From: a bacterium
GTDB taxonomy: Bacteria > Elusimicrobiota > Elusimicrobia > Elusimicrobiales > UBA9959
Assembly (NCBI GenBank): GCA_021786295.1
Contig: JAJYNO010000017.1
Span: 62,001-126,000, forward strand
DNA length: 64,000 nucleotides
Reading direction: 5' to 3'
In this document: positions 7,460-15,585 of the stretch, in pieces
Position numbering within the stretch: position 1 is the stretch's first letter
Layout: the number at the start of each line of letters is the position of its first letter
Notes under the pieces: generated by a model
What the model was told of the DNA's origin: nothing
The model's input: only the letters and a program-made list of their open reading frames with translations
The model's database searches: none
Translations under genes and position numbers: made by a program

Positions 7460-8585
7460 TCCTGAAGAAGGCCAGCGCCTTGTCCCCGTCTTCGGCCGTG
7501 AACCACAGCCTGCCGTCCTTGGAATCCATGGCCGTGACCCTGAGCGAGGGGGACCCGTACTCCTCCACCGGAGTGGCGGAGACGATGGTCTCGGGGTCGT
7601 CGAGCGAAAGTTTGACGACCGCCTTCAGCCCGGCGTCCGCGGCCCAGAGAAAGCGGGTGTCGCAGGCTATGGCGGAGAGTTTCTTGCCCGGGTATTTGAA
7701 CTCCTTGAGGACCTCCAGCTTGTCTCCGGGCATGTGCTTGGCTATAGTGCCGGAGCGGGAGTCGGCCGTCCAGAAATAGAGTCCGTCGAAGCAGGCGCTG
7801 TCCGGGACAGGCCTGAAAGGCCTTGTCTGCGACGCTTTCGTGTAGGCCCGGTCCAGCAGGCGTCTCTCTATCACCCCGTCGGAGCGGACTATCCAGAGCG
7901 AATCCCGCGAGGCGGCCATAGCCACCGGCGTGATGTCCGGCAGGCTGGTCACGCGCCTTATGCCGAAGGTCTTCATGTTGTGCTCGTAGAGCCCCTGGCT
8001 GAACCAGTCGCTTATCAGCACGGTGTCCGCCTTGGCCACTATGCCGGTGGGGTGGAAGTACGGCAGGTAGAAACTGTGCGGGGCCAGGGCCCGGGGTGAG
8101 AACCTGCGGAAGCCGTAATAGAGGCCTCCCGCGAAGCCCGCCAGTCCCACGGCGACGGCCAGCGCCAGCGCCAGAGAGCGCCGCTTGCGGCGCAGGCCCA
8201 GGCTGTCGAGCTCTATGAGCGTGCCGCCAAGGCTCAGGGCCTTGCGGTATAACGGGCGCAGTTCCTCCTGCGTCCAGGGGCCCTGCGCGCAGTCCAGCGC
8301 CCCGGCCTTCATCAGCTCCACGGCCCGCGAGGCGTCGCGGCGCTTCAGCAGCGGTATCACCGGCAGGAACGGGGCCACGCGGCGCAGTTCCCGCAGCGTT
8401 ATCTCCGCCGGCGGCTCTTCCCCGTCGGCCACGAAGACCGCCGCGGGGCGGGTCTTCTCCAGCAGCGCCAGCGCGTCGTTGAGGTCTATAGAGAAGACGG
8501 CGTCGGCCCCCAGCGCGGAGAAGATGCCGCGCAGCACGGCTCTCTCCTTTTCCGAAGCGCAGATGATCTGTACGGTGTTGAACAT
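7446..8585 (-). CDS. Receiver-like domain fused through a membrane helix to a beta-propeller-like domain
   Basis: 379 residues. Residues 1-120 resemble a response-regulator receiver (VQIICASEKERAVLRGI, VFVADGEEPP, PVIPLLKRRD, then MKAGALD), but the acidic pocket and the Thr/Lys switch residues are degenerate. One transmembrane helix follows at about 135-155. The remaining 220 residues contain repeated short blades such as SLWIVRSDGVIERR, FLWAADAGLKAVVKL and RLWFTAEDGDKALAF, typical of NHL/SMP-30-like propellers. Topology would put the receiver in the cytoplasm and the propeller outside. It lies six bases after the beta-barrel/LysM gene, so the two probably act together at the envelope. Confidence 0.7.
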   Translation of the reverse strand: MFNTVQIICASEKERAVLRGIFSALGADAVFSIDLNDALALLEKTRPAAVFVADGEEPPAEITLRELRRVAPFLPVIPLLKRRDASRAVELMKAGALDCAQGPWTQEELRPLYRKALSLGGTLIELDSLGLRRKRRSLALALAVAVGLAGFAGGLYYGFRRFSPRALAPHSFYLPYFHPTGIVAKADTVLISDWFSQGLYEHNMKTFGIRRVTSLPDITPVAMAASRDSLWIVRSDGVIERRLLDRAYTKASQTRPFRPVPDSACFDGLYFWTADSRSGTIAKHMPGDKLEVLKEFKYPGKKLSAIACDTRFLWAADAGLKAVVKLSLDDPETIVSATPVEEYGSPSLRVTAMDSKDGRLWFTAEDGDKALAFFRNEPK

Positions 8586-8591
8586 AGCGTC

Positions 8592-9905
8592 CTATTCCCC
8601 GCCGGCCGGAGGAGGGGGGATGGTCAGGACAGAGCCTTCGACCGGCAGGCCCCTTGAGATGTGGTTTTCGTTGGCCTGATAGATGCGTTCCCAGAGGTTG
8701 GGGTCGCCGTAGTACTTCGAGGCTATTGAGCGCAGCGTCTCACCTGGGGCCACCTTGTGCAGTCTGGGCCAGCGCGGCGGCGGGGGAATATAGACCTTCT
8801 TCGGGACCGGCGGATTCTCCTTCTGATAGAGAGCCTCCACCGCCTGGGCCTGCAGCTCTTTTATCTTGTCCTCGAGGTCCCGCATGCGGCCCTGCATCAG
8901 CGTGAGGTCGGAGGCGAGCATGCCCTTGTTGACGCGGTAGGTGGCTATGTCGTTCTCCAGAGCGGCGCGCTGCGTGCGCAGATCGTCGATCTGCGTGCGC
9001 AGGTCGCTGGCCGTTCTGGCCGCGTCGCCCACGAACTTCTCGCTGAAGGGAGGGGCGCCGAAGCGGTAGCCTACGTTGAAACCGTAGTAGCCGTAAAGCT
9101 CGTGGTAGCCCGCCCACGGCAGCGACCACGTGAAGTCAACCTGCCACGGGGAGGCGTTAACGCCGAGTCCCATGGCCAGATACTGTCCGCCGCCGAGCGA
9201 CTGCCCCTTGCCGGCGCGGACCTGCAGCAGCCCGTTGAAAAGCGACCGCTCGGCCCCGAAGAAGAGCTCCGAGTAGGAGCCGCGCGCGCGCAGGTCGGCC
9301 AGCAGTGTCAGGTCTCCTATCCGGAAGGAGTTGCCAAGGGTTATGGTCATCAGCGGGCGCCCGGCGCCCAGCAGCACGTTGGAAAATACCAGGGCGGTCC
9401 TGAGCCCCAGGTCGTTCTCCACCTGCAGACCGCCCTCGCCGCCCAGGGCCAGGTGGCTCTTGTCCCCGCGCAGGCTCATCAGTTTGAAGCCGCCTCCGTA
9501 GAAGAGCGGCTTCTGAAGGTACTTTATGACAGTGCGGTTGCCGAGGCTGAAGGTGAGCGAATCCAGCGCGTTGCCGCCTTTCTGCCTTATCGCGTAATAA
9601 CCGAAGCCGGCGACTTTGTTCTGTGTGTCGGGGACCGGCCTCACATAGGTGAGGGTGGATTCTCCTTCCGGGGCGTCAGGGGTAAGGCGGCGGGCCGTCT
9701 CCACGTTGACCTCCATGTCGGTCAGGGTGGTCAGGTCGGCCGGGTTATAGAAGACGGCGCACGGGTCCCCTGTCACGGTGGAGAAGGCGCTGCCCGCGGC
9801 GTTGGCGCGGGCGCAGGGCATCATGAAAGTGAAATCCGAAGCGGCGGAAAGGGCCGGTAAAAGGAGGAGTAAAGCGGCCAGACTGGAAAGCGGTGTTTTT
9901 TTCAT
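8592..9905 (-). CDS. PorV-like outer-membrane protein with coiled coil and C-terminal LysM
   Basis: 437 residues. A signal peptide ends near ALSAA. Residues 25-280 look like a PorV/UPF0164-type beta-barrel: an N-terminal block with GDPCAVFYNPADLT, repeated glycine/aromatic strands, and GYRFG at the last strand. A coiled coil follows (about 290-345, rich in DLRTQIDDL-type heptads), then a proline linker and a LysM domain (HKVAPGETLRSIASKYYGD to the end). LysM binds peptidoglycan, so the protein could tether outer membrane to cell wall. It is first in a three-gene operon and divergent from the amidase gene. Confidence 0.75.
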   Translation of the reverse strand: MKKTPLSSLAALLLLLPALSAASDFTFMMPCARANAAGSAFSTVTGDPCAVFYNPADLTTLTDMEVNVETARRLTPDAPEGESTLTYVRPVPDTQNKVAGFGYYAIRQKGGNALDSLTFSLGNRTVIKYLQKPLFYGGGFKLMSLRGDKSHLALGGEGGLQVENDLGLRTALVFSNVLLGAGRPLMTITLGNSFRIGDLTLLADLRARGSYSELFFGAERSLFNGLLQVRAGKGQSLGGGQYLAMGLGVNASPWQVDFTWSLPWAGYHELYGYYGFNVGYRFGAPPFSEKFVGDAARTASDLRTQIDDLRTQRAALENDIATYRVNKGMLASDLTLMQGRMRDLEDKIKELQAQAVEALYQKENPPVPKKVYIPPPPRWPRLHKVAPGETLRSIASKYYGDPNLWERIYQANENHISRGLPVEGSVLTIPPPPAGGE

Positions 9906-9920
9906 AGTCGCCGGTTTTGT

Positions 9921-9950
9921 ATATTATCATTGTAATGGACCGTTGTTGAA
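9921..9950 (-). promoter_or_regulatory. Putative promoter of the beta-barrel/LysM operon
   Basis: TTCAAC (9950-9945), an 18-base spacer and TAATAT (9926-9921) on the minus strand, in the AT-rich 86-base divergent gap between this operon and the amidase gene. A plus-strand promoter for the amidase should lie in the same gap (TTGAAT near 9947 is a candidate -35) but is less clear. Confidence 0.4.
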
Positions 9951-9991
9951 TTTATGTTTCATTTTGTTTTAAAGACTGTGACCCGAGACCT

Positions 9992-11848
9992 ATGAACCGA
10001 AACCTGGCCCTTTCAGTTTCCATCCTGCTCTGTTCCGTTCCGCCGCTTCTGGCCGGCCGGATCAGTTTCGTCTACCCGCCGGAGGGGGCGTCCCTGCCCG
10101 CGGTGCAGAAAACCTTCGTTTTCGGCAACGTCTCGCCTTCCACGGCCGCGCTGACCATAAACGGGCAGAAGACCGACGTCTACAAGGACGGAGGCTTCAT
10201 CGCCTATCTGCCGGTGCAGAGCGGGACCTTCACTTTCCGGGCGGCGCTCGGCGACGGCACTACCGCGCAGCGTTCCATACGCGTCGGCCAGGAGGAGGAA
10301 CCCGTCCCTGCGCCTTCGACCGGGACCCTCAGCCTGCGGTTCACCTCCAACTTTTCAGACGAGGCGCTTTCTCCCGGCGACTACCTGAAGGTCACGGCCG
10401 CCGGGACCCCCGGCCGCAAGGTGCTGTTCTCGCTGGAAGGGGTGTTCGAGGACAGGGAGATGGAGGAGGTGCCTCCGGGGTCCGGCAAGTACTACGGCTC
10501 CTACCTGGCCTCCAAGGCGGGCGAAGGGGAGCTCACCGCCAGCTTCAAGACCGGGCTTTTCGGCAAGAACGTCGAGGCGCGTTCCAAGGGGAAGGTGCGG
10601 ATCCTGTCCCGCCCGGAGCTCATAGAGACCTCCACCGACACGGTGGTGCTGAAGGACGCGCCCGACGGCGGGTACATGATGTTCCTGCCCGAAGGGGTTA
10701 AGCTGGTCTCCGACGGAGCCTCCGGAGGTTACCGGCGGGTCTACCTGGCCCCGGGGCAGACCGCCTGGGTGGAGGCTTCAAAAGTCGAGCCGGCCGGAGG
10801 GCTTCCGTTCCCGTTCGGTTACGGCAGTGAGACAGGATCTATAAAGCTCTCCAAGACCGTTTTCGGCACCTCCGCTTCCATCGGCCTTTACAGCAAGCTG
10901 CCCTATTCCGCCGAGGTCACGCCGTGGGGGCTGCGCCTGACCCTGTATTACGCGCACCTCCACACCAATTACGTCATGTACGACTCCTCCGATACCTTCG
11001 TCAAGAACGTGACGTTCCGCCAGGTCTCGGCGGACAGGGCCGAGATAGATTTCGAGACGGCGCCGGACGCGCTGTGGGGCTACGACGTTTCCTACCCGCA
11101 GGGCGGCACCTCCCTGCAGGTGGACCTGCGCTCCGCCCCCAAGCCGTCCCTGGCCTGGCCCAAGCCTTTTTCCGGGCTCACCGTGGTCCTGGATCCGGGG
11201 CATTCGGTCTATTACAAGTGCGGCGAGAGGCGGGTCCCGATGAAGGACTACCCGTTCTCGGCCATGCCGCCGGGCTGTTCCCTGGACGGCGCGGTGGGCC
11301 CGATGGGGACCTTCGAGGTGAACGTGAACCTCGCGATAGCGCAGCGCGTGCGCGACAGGCTGGAGGCGCTGGGCGCGGCCGTTAAAATGACCCGTTCCGG
11401 AGACGAGGACGTGGAGCTGCAGGACCGGCCCAAGATCGCCAAGGCGCTGGGAGGCGATATCTTCATCAGCCTGCACAACAACGCCATCCCGGACGGAGAG
11501 GACCCGTTCGGCTCCCCGCGCGGCTTCACGGTCTATTACTATCATCGCCAGAGTCTGGCGCTGGCGGAGGCGCTGCACTCGGCCTATCTGCGGGAGGTCC
11601 CTCTGCCCGACGAGGGACTTCGCTACGGCGATTACCTGGTCGCGCGCCTGACCTGGATGCCGGCGGCGCTCATAGAGAGCGCGTACATGATCCTGCCGGA
11701 GCAGGAGGAACTGCTCAACGATCCCCAGTTCCAGGATAAGCTCGCGGGCGCGGTTTCCGACGGGCTGCTCGGCCTGTTCAAGGTCCCGGCGCGTCCGGCC
11801 GCCAAAAAGGTCCCGGCGCGTCCGGCCGCCAAAAAGGTGAAAAAATGA
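9992..11848 (+). CDS. N-acetylmuramoyl-L-alanine amidase (Amidase_3 family)
   Basis: 618 residues with a signal peptide (ends near LLAGR), an N-terminal beta-rich region of about 380 residues, and a C-terminal Amidase_3 catalytic domain. The zinc ligands are recognisable: the His of VVLDPGHS, the Glu of GTFEVNVN, the His of ISLHNNA, plus the catalytic Glu of ALIESAYMI. It should cleave the bond between MurNAc and the stem peptide in the periplasm. The large N-terminal part begins with an Ig-like block (FVYPPEGASLP) and may direct localisation. The tail holds two copies of a nine-residue basic Pro/Ala unit. The stop overlaps the next gene (ATGA). Confidence 0.92.
   Translation: MNRNLALSVSILLCSVPPLLAGRISFVYPPEGASLPAVQKTFVFGNVSPSTAALTINGQKTDVYKDGGFIAYLPVQSGTFTFRAALGDGTTAQRSIRVGQEEEPVPAPSTGTLSLRFTSNFSDEALSPGDYLKVTAAGTPGRKVLFSLEGVFEDREMEEVPPGSGKYYGSYLASKAGEGELTASFKTGLFGKNVEARSKGKVRILSRPELIETSTDTVVLKDAPDGGYMMFLPEGVKLVSDGASGGYRRVYLAPGQTAWVEASKVEPAGGLPFPFGYGSETGSIKLSKTVFGTSASIGLYSKLPYSAEVTPWGLRLTLYYAHLHTNYVMYDSSDTFVKNVTFRQVSADRAEIDFETAPDALWGYDVSYPQGGTSLQVDLRSAPKPSLAWPKPFSGLTVVLDPGHSVYYKCGERRVPMKDYPFSAMPPGCSLDGAVGPMGTFEVNVNLAIAQRVRDRLEALGAAVKMTRSGDEDVELQDRPKIAKALGGDIFISLHNNAIPDGEDPFGSPRGFTVYYYHRQSLALAEALHSAYLREVPLPDEGLRYGDYLVARLTWMPAALIESAYMILPEQEELLNDPQFQDKLAGAVSDGLLGLFKVPARPAAKKVPARPAAKKVKK
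11780..11833 (+). repeat. 27-bp tandem duplication in the amidase C terminus
   Basis: Two identical 27-bp units encode KVPARPAAK twice, followed by KVKK. The basic tail may bind cell wall or nucleic acid, or may simply be a recent slippage duplication. Confidence 0.85.
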
Positions 11849-12699
11849 GCGAGATGCTTGAGTTCATACTGAAGTTCGCGGAAGGCCTGCCGGAAGAGGC
11901 CGCCAAGGGCGAGGACGCTCTCTGGGAGTACCTGGCCAAGCGCGGCGCGGGCATCGTCAACTGCCACGCCGCCAGTTTTTTCGAGGCCGACGAGGTTAAA
12001 AAGCGGCTTACCTTCCGCAAAAGCATCGGTCCCGTCGGAGAAGCGCTGGTCGGGGTCAGTTTCGGCTATCAGGGCGTGGCGGGCTTCTGCGCGGAGTCCA
12101 AGCAGGCCATATTGGTCAACGACGCGGAGACCAGCCCGCTCTTCACCAAGAAGGTGGACAAGGGTTCCGGTTTCACCACCAGGACGGTCATCGCCGTCCC
12201 GGCGGTGGCCAATTCCGAACTGCTCGGAGTGATAGAGTACATCAACTCCATTCCCGGCCAGTTCAGCGAGGAAGAACTGAAGGCCGCCGAGCTCATCACC
12301 GCCGTCACGGCGCGCGAGGTCTACATCAAGCGGCTGGAGGCCACTATAAAGCAGTTGAACCTCAAGGGGGAGAGCACGATCAATAACCTCTCCGGCGGTT
12401 TCATCGGCGCCGACCTGGACGGTAAGGTCATCTTCTTCAACCCGAAGGCCAGGGAGATCTTCGAAGTGGGCCAGGAGTACATCAGCAGGCCGGTGGTGGA
12501 GCTGTTCCAGCTCTGCCCCGACGTGGTCGGCGCCATCGGAGACGTCCTCAAGCAGGGCAAGACCGTGCGCAGGCAGGAGTTCCGGTGCAAGGTCAACGGC
12601 CGGGAAAAGACCATCGGTTACAGTTCCATCAACATCAAAGGCGTCGACGGCAAGATCATCGGAGCCGGCGTAATATTCCAGGACATAACCGACCTCTGA
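11845..12699 (+). CDS. GAF-PAS sensory protein without output domain
   Basis: 284 residues. A GAF domain covers about residues 20-160 (GVAGFCAESKQAILVNDAE and AVPAVANSELLGVIEYIN are typical), a short coiled linker follows, and a PAS domain covers about 175-284 (IGADLDGKVIFFNPKAREIFE to GAGVIFQDITDL). No kinase, GGDEF, EAL or DNA-binding domain follows, so it must act through a partner. It is coupled to the upstream amidase by a four-base overlap, which suggests that its signal relates to cell-wall turnover. No signal peptide, so cytoplasmic. Confidence 0.85.
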   Translation: MSEMLEFILKFAEGLPEEAAKGEDALWEYLAKRGAGIVNCHAASFFEADEVKKRLTFRKSIGPVGEALVGVSFGYQGVAGFCAESKQAILVNDAETSPLFTKKVDKGSGFTTRTVIAVPAVANSELLGVIEYINSIPGQFSEEELKAAELITAVTAREVYIKRLEATIKQLNLKGESTINNLSGGFIGADLDGKVIFFNPKAREIFEVGQEYISRPVVELFQLCPDVVGAIGDVLKQGKTVRRQEFRCKVNGREKTIGYSSINIKGVDGKIIGAGVIFQDITDL

Positions 12700-12722
12700 C
12701 GCCGCGGCCGGCCGCTGAGGCC

Positions 12723-12759
12723 CCGGACGCGGATAGGCCGTTATACTATCCGCGTCCGG
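12723..12759. other. Perfect 14-bp stem hairpin
   Basis: CCGGACGCGGATAG (12723-12736), a nine-base loop, and its exact complement at 12746-12759. It begins 24 bases after the GAF-PAS stop codon and has no T-run. It may be a rho-independent-like stop without U-tail, an mRNA 3' stabiliser, or a protein-binding palindrome. Confidence 0.6.
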
Positions 12760-13042
12760 ACCCGGGCCGGGGCAACACCGGGGCCCGCGACGTAAAGCCC
12801 TGGGAAAGAGGCGTGACGGCAGTCTGCCCCGGCGGCTTCGGCTCTTTCTTCACGGGGAGAAACGCTATGCCTATACGCTGACCCCGACGGGGCGCAAGGC
12901 CGCCTCTCCCGACGGTCAGGGCCAGCGGATAGCCTTCCCCGTGAAGGTGATCCGCCTGCCGGACAACGCGCAGAACCTCCCCGTGGACGAGATGATGGAC
13001 GCGATGAAGGTAAACTGCCGTCACGGCGGGTCTGTCCCGTGA
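12737..13042 (+). pseudogene. Coding-like frame without a usual start codon
   Basis: A frame open for 101 codons between TAG (12734) and TGA (13040-13042) with no in-frame ATG, GTG or TTG near its beginning; CTG at 12800 is the first plausible start. The last 65 or so codons have the high third-position GC of real genes here and read YAYTLTPTGRKAA, then IAFPVKVIRLPD and VDEMMDAMKV. The Y-x-LTPTGR segment resembles the wing of winged-helix regulators. It ends eight bases from the nth stop. It could be the 3' remnant of a decayed gene or a gene with a rare start. Family unknown. Confidence 0.3.
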
Positions 13043-13050
13043 GCTTCCGG

Positions 13051-13686
13051 CTACTTTACTCCGTTCTTCGGGCAGAGGGGGGCCAGCGGGCAGCGGCCGC
13101 AGAGCGGCTTGCGGGCGTCGCAGACGGCTCGGCCGTGCAGCACCAGCGCGTGGGCGAACCAGATCCAGTCGTCCTTCGGCACGGCCTTCATCAGGTCCAG
13201 CTCTATCTTGGCCGGGGCGGTCTCCCTGGTGAGGCCCAGCCGGAAGGCCAGGCGCTTGACGTGAGTGTCCACCACCACCCCCGCCGCTATGCCGTAGGCG
13301 GAGCCCAGCACCACGTTGGCCGTCTTGCGGGCCACGCCGCGCAGCGTCAGCAGTTCCTCCATCGTCCTCGGCACCTTCCCGCCGAAGTCCTCCTCTATGG
13401 CCCGGGAGGCCTCCTTGAGCGAGAGCGCCTTGTTCCTGTAGAAGCCTGTCGAGCGGATCAGCGCCTCTATCTCGGGCAGCGGAGCGGCCGCCAGCTCCGC
13501 CGGGCCGGGGTACTTCCTGAACAGCGCCGGGGTCACCATGTTCACGCGCTCGTCGGTGCACTGCGCCGAAAGTATCGTGGCCATCAGCAGCTCGTACGGG
13601 CTCCTGTGGTCCAGGGAACAGGAGGCTTCGGGGTAGGCTTTCCTGAGAAGCCGTATCAGCTCCGCGGCGCCCGCGCGGTCCTTCAT
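13051..13686 (-). CDS. nth: Endonuclease III
   Basis: 211 residues, the same length as E. coli Nth. The helix-hairpin-helix LRGVARKTANVV carries the catalytic Lys; VVVDTHVKR carries the catalytic Asp; the C-terminal cysteine cluster C-x6-C-x2-C-x5-C binds the [4Fe-4S] cluster. It removes oxidised pyrimidines and nicks abasic sites. The ATG overlaps the stop of the upstream peptidase gene (ATGA); the longer open frame is a shadow of that gene. With xth 9 kb away, two base-excision enzymes lie in the window. Confidence 0.95.
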   Translation of the reverse strand: MKDRAGAAELIRLLRKAYPEASCSLDHRSPYELLMATILSAQCTDERVNMVTPALFRKYPGPAELAAAPLPEIEALIRSTGFYRNKALSLKEASRAIEEDFGGKVPRTMEELLTLRGVARKTANVVLGSAYGIAAGVVVDTHVKRLAFRLGLTRETAPAKIELDLMKAVPKDDWIWFAHALVLHGRAVCDARKPLCGRCPLAPLCPKNGVK

Positions 13687-15512
13687 GGCTCTATGATCCT
13701 CCTGAAGAAGATCTTTTTCCCTCCGGCCACCATGGCGTTCTCCGCCGTCCGGAAGGGGACCCCGAACTTCTCCTCGAAGCTCACCTCGCGCACCGAGTTG
13801 CTGTCCCCGGTGGCCTCTATCAGGCGGCCGCGCCCGGAGTAGATCATGACGTGCGTTATGTCCATGGGCTCCGAGGCGTCGGAGGAGAAGATCAGGTCCC
13901 CGGGCAGCAGCTCCTTCCTGGCTGTCCTGCGGGAGGCGTAGAACTGGTCCCCGGCGTTGCGCGGCAGGTCCACGCCCCAGGCCCTGAAGGCCAGGCTCAC
14001 CAGGCCGGAGCAGTCCACGCCCCAAGCCGAGCGCCCTCCCCAGTAATACTTGTCGCCAAGGAAAAGGCGGGCCGTGCGGAGCGTTTCGCGGCGCAGCGCA
14101 GCGGGACCCGGAGGGACCAGACCGTTGAGGAAGCGGCCGGAAGGATTGCGCTCCGGCAGGGAGGAGTTCAGCTTCACGCCGAGAGAGAAGCTCCTGCCGC
14201 CGGCCGAGGCCGTTTTCGCCTTTACCACGCTGTCCGGAGGCAGCGGCGGCCTGAAGGCCAGCGCCGCGGTTTCCGTCCAGCCCTCGTACGGAGCGAGCGT
14301 GCGGCCGTCGGCGCGCAGGCTCTTCTGTTCACAGGCGCGCACCCTGGCCCAGCGGCCGGAGAGCTCGGCCAGCTCGACCCTTTCGTTGAGCAGCAGCTGG
14401 CTTTCTATCAGCTTGCGGCGCTCGGCACCGCCGCCGGGCGGGGCCTCGTAGAGCTCCGCGTAAGGCCGCTTCACCGCCAGGAACCTGCCCAGGTCCTCGG
14501 TCACTATGTATGCGAGCCCGAACTTGTTGCCCAGCCAGGCCTTCTCGAACTGCCCCCTGCCGTAGACCCGCTCCACGGTCCTGTCTTCGGGGGCCGCCGG
14601 ATCGTTCACTACGACGTCCCCGTTCGCGGCGAAACCGGTGATCACCATCAGGTGGCCGCTGGTCCTCTTCAGCGGGGCTCCGCGCAGTTCGCCTGGTCCG
14701 AAGGTCAGGCTGGCTGTCACCGGCACGCCGGCTTCTAGGTAGGCCCGGGCCTCGTCCAGCGAGTTAAGCCTGGTCAGCACGGAGTGCAGCCCCAGCGAGC
14801 CGGCGTAGGCGGTGTTGAAGAACCAGTTGCCGTAGATCCCGCGGGCCGCGTCGCGCACCGCGGCCGCGGCGTGCAGGGCTGGGCAGCGCTTCCCGAGCCC
14901 GGCCAGCACCATCGAGAGCGAGACCGGGCTGCAGATGTCGCGGGAATGCGGCGCGTTGAGAGCTATCTGGGAGCGCCTGGGCAGGGCCAGCCGCACGGCC
15001 CCGCTCCCGGCCGGGGCCTGCGGCCTGAACGGGAGCGAGGAATCGGTGTAGCAGGCGGCCGCCAGGCGCAGCAGCGGCGGCTTGGCGCCTTCCGGGCGCA
15101 GCAGCAGCCGGTAGCGGAAGACCGAAGCCTTGCGCGCCAGCTTCAGCACGTCGGTCTCCATCCTGCCGAAGACGTTCTCCGAAGAGAGGCTGGCCGAGCC
15201 GCCGGGTCTGAAGGTCCCCCAGCTGAACCAGGGGCTCCAGCCGCGCGCCGTCTTCACGCTGGCCCGGACCTCCAGTTCCCCGCCGGAAGGGAAGACCGCG
15301 TTGGCCGAGAGCAGCAGCTGGTCGAATGGGAAAAGGGCGGCTATCTCAGGCGAGGTCAGGCTAGCTTGGCGCCGCTGGTCCTTTACCCTGAAAACAGCCC
15401 CAGGGAAGGCGGCCGGGACCAGGTTCTCGGCGCGGAAGCCGGAGAAATCCCCGGGGAGGAAATGGACCAGCGTCCAGGAACGCGGCACGGCGGCGTTGTT
15501 CTTGCGCGGCAT
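13683..15512 (-). CDS. C39-like peptidase + SH3-like + NlpC/P60 protein
   Basis: 609 residues, no clear signal peptide. Residues 1-165 are beta-rich with no family assigned. Residues 175-345 resemble a C39-like (Peptidase_C39_2) domain: DICSPVSLSMVLAG carries the Cys, and SGHLMVITGFAANGDVVVNDP carries His and Asp. An SH3-like stretch follows (about 350-430). Residues 470-609 are an NlpC/P60 domain with WGVDCSGLVSLAF (Cys) and DITHVMIYSG (His), typical of gamma-D-Glu-diamino acid endopeptidases acting on peptidoglycan stems. Two cysteine-peptidase domains in one chain is unusual. TACGAT ends six bases before the ATG and there is no Shine-Dalgarno box. Confidence 0.8.
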   Translation of the reverse strand: MPRKNNAAVPRSWTLVHFLPGDFSGFRAENLVPAAFPGAVFRVKDQRRQASLTSPEIAALFPFDQLLLSANAVFPSGGELEVRASVKTARGWSPWFSWGTFRPGGSASLSSENVFGRMETDVLKLARKASVFRYRLLLRPEGAKPPLLRLAAACYTDSSLPFRPQAPAGSGAVRLALPRRSQIALNAPHSRDICSPVSLSMVLAGLGKRCPALHAAAAVRDAARGIYGNWFFNTAYAGSLGLHSVLTRLNSLDEARAYLEAGVPVTASLTFGPGELRGAPLKRTSGHLMVITGFAANGDVVVNDPAAPEDRTVERVYGRGQFEKAWLGNKFGLAYIVTEDLGRFLAVKRPYAELYEAPPGGGAERRKLIESQLLLNERVELAELSGRWARVRACEQKSLRADGRTLAPYEGWTETAALAFRPPLPPDSVVKAKTASAGGRSFSLGVKLNSSLPERNPSGRFLNGLVPPGPAALRRETLRTARLFLGDKYYWGGRSAWGVDCSGLVSLAFRAWGVDLPRNAGDQFYASRRTARKELLPGDLIFSSDASEPMDITHVMIYSGRGRLIEATGDSNSVREVSFEEKFGVPFRTAENAMVAGGKKIFFRRIIEP

Positions 15513-15518
15513 GGGATT

Positions 15519-15558
15519 ATCGTATCAAATTGAAAAGGTTTTTCAGAATATATACCAT
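15519..15558. promoter_or_regulatory. Divergent promoter region
   Basis: Plus strand: TTGAAA (15530-15535), a 17-base spacer and TACCAT (15553-15558; TATACC two bases upstream is an alternative) serve the chalcone-isomerase-like gene. Minus strand: TACGAT (15524-15519), with TTCTGA 18 bases upstream, serves the two-domain peptidase gene. The two promoters interleave, so the genes may exclude each other's transcription. Confidence 0.45.
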
Positions 15559-15585
15559 TTATGCTTCCGGTTTTAAGGAGAAAAA

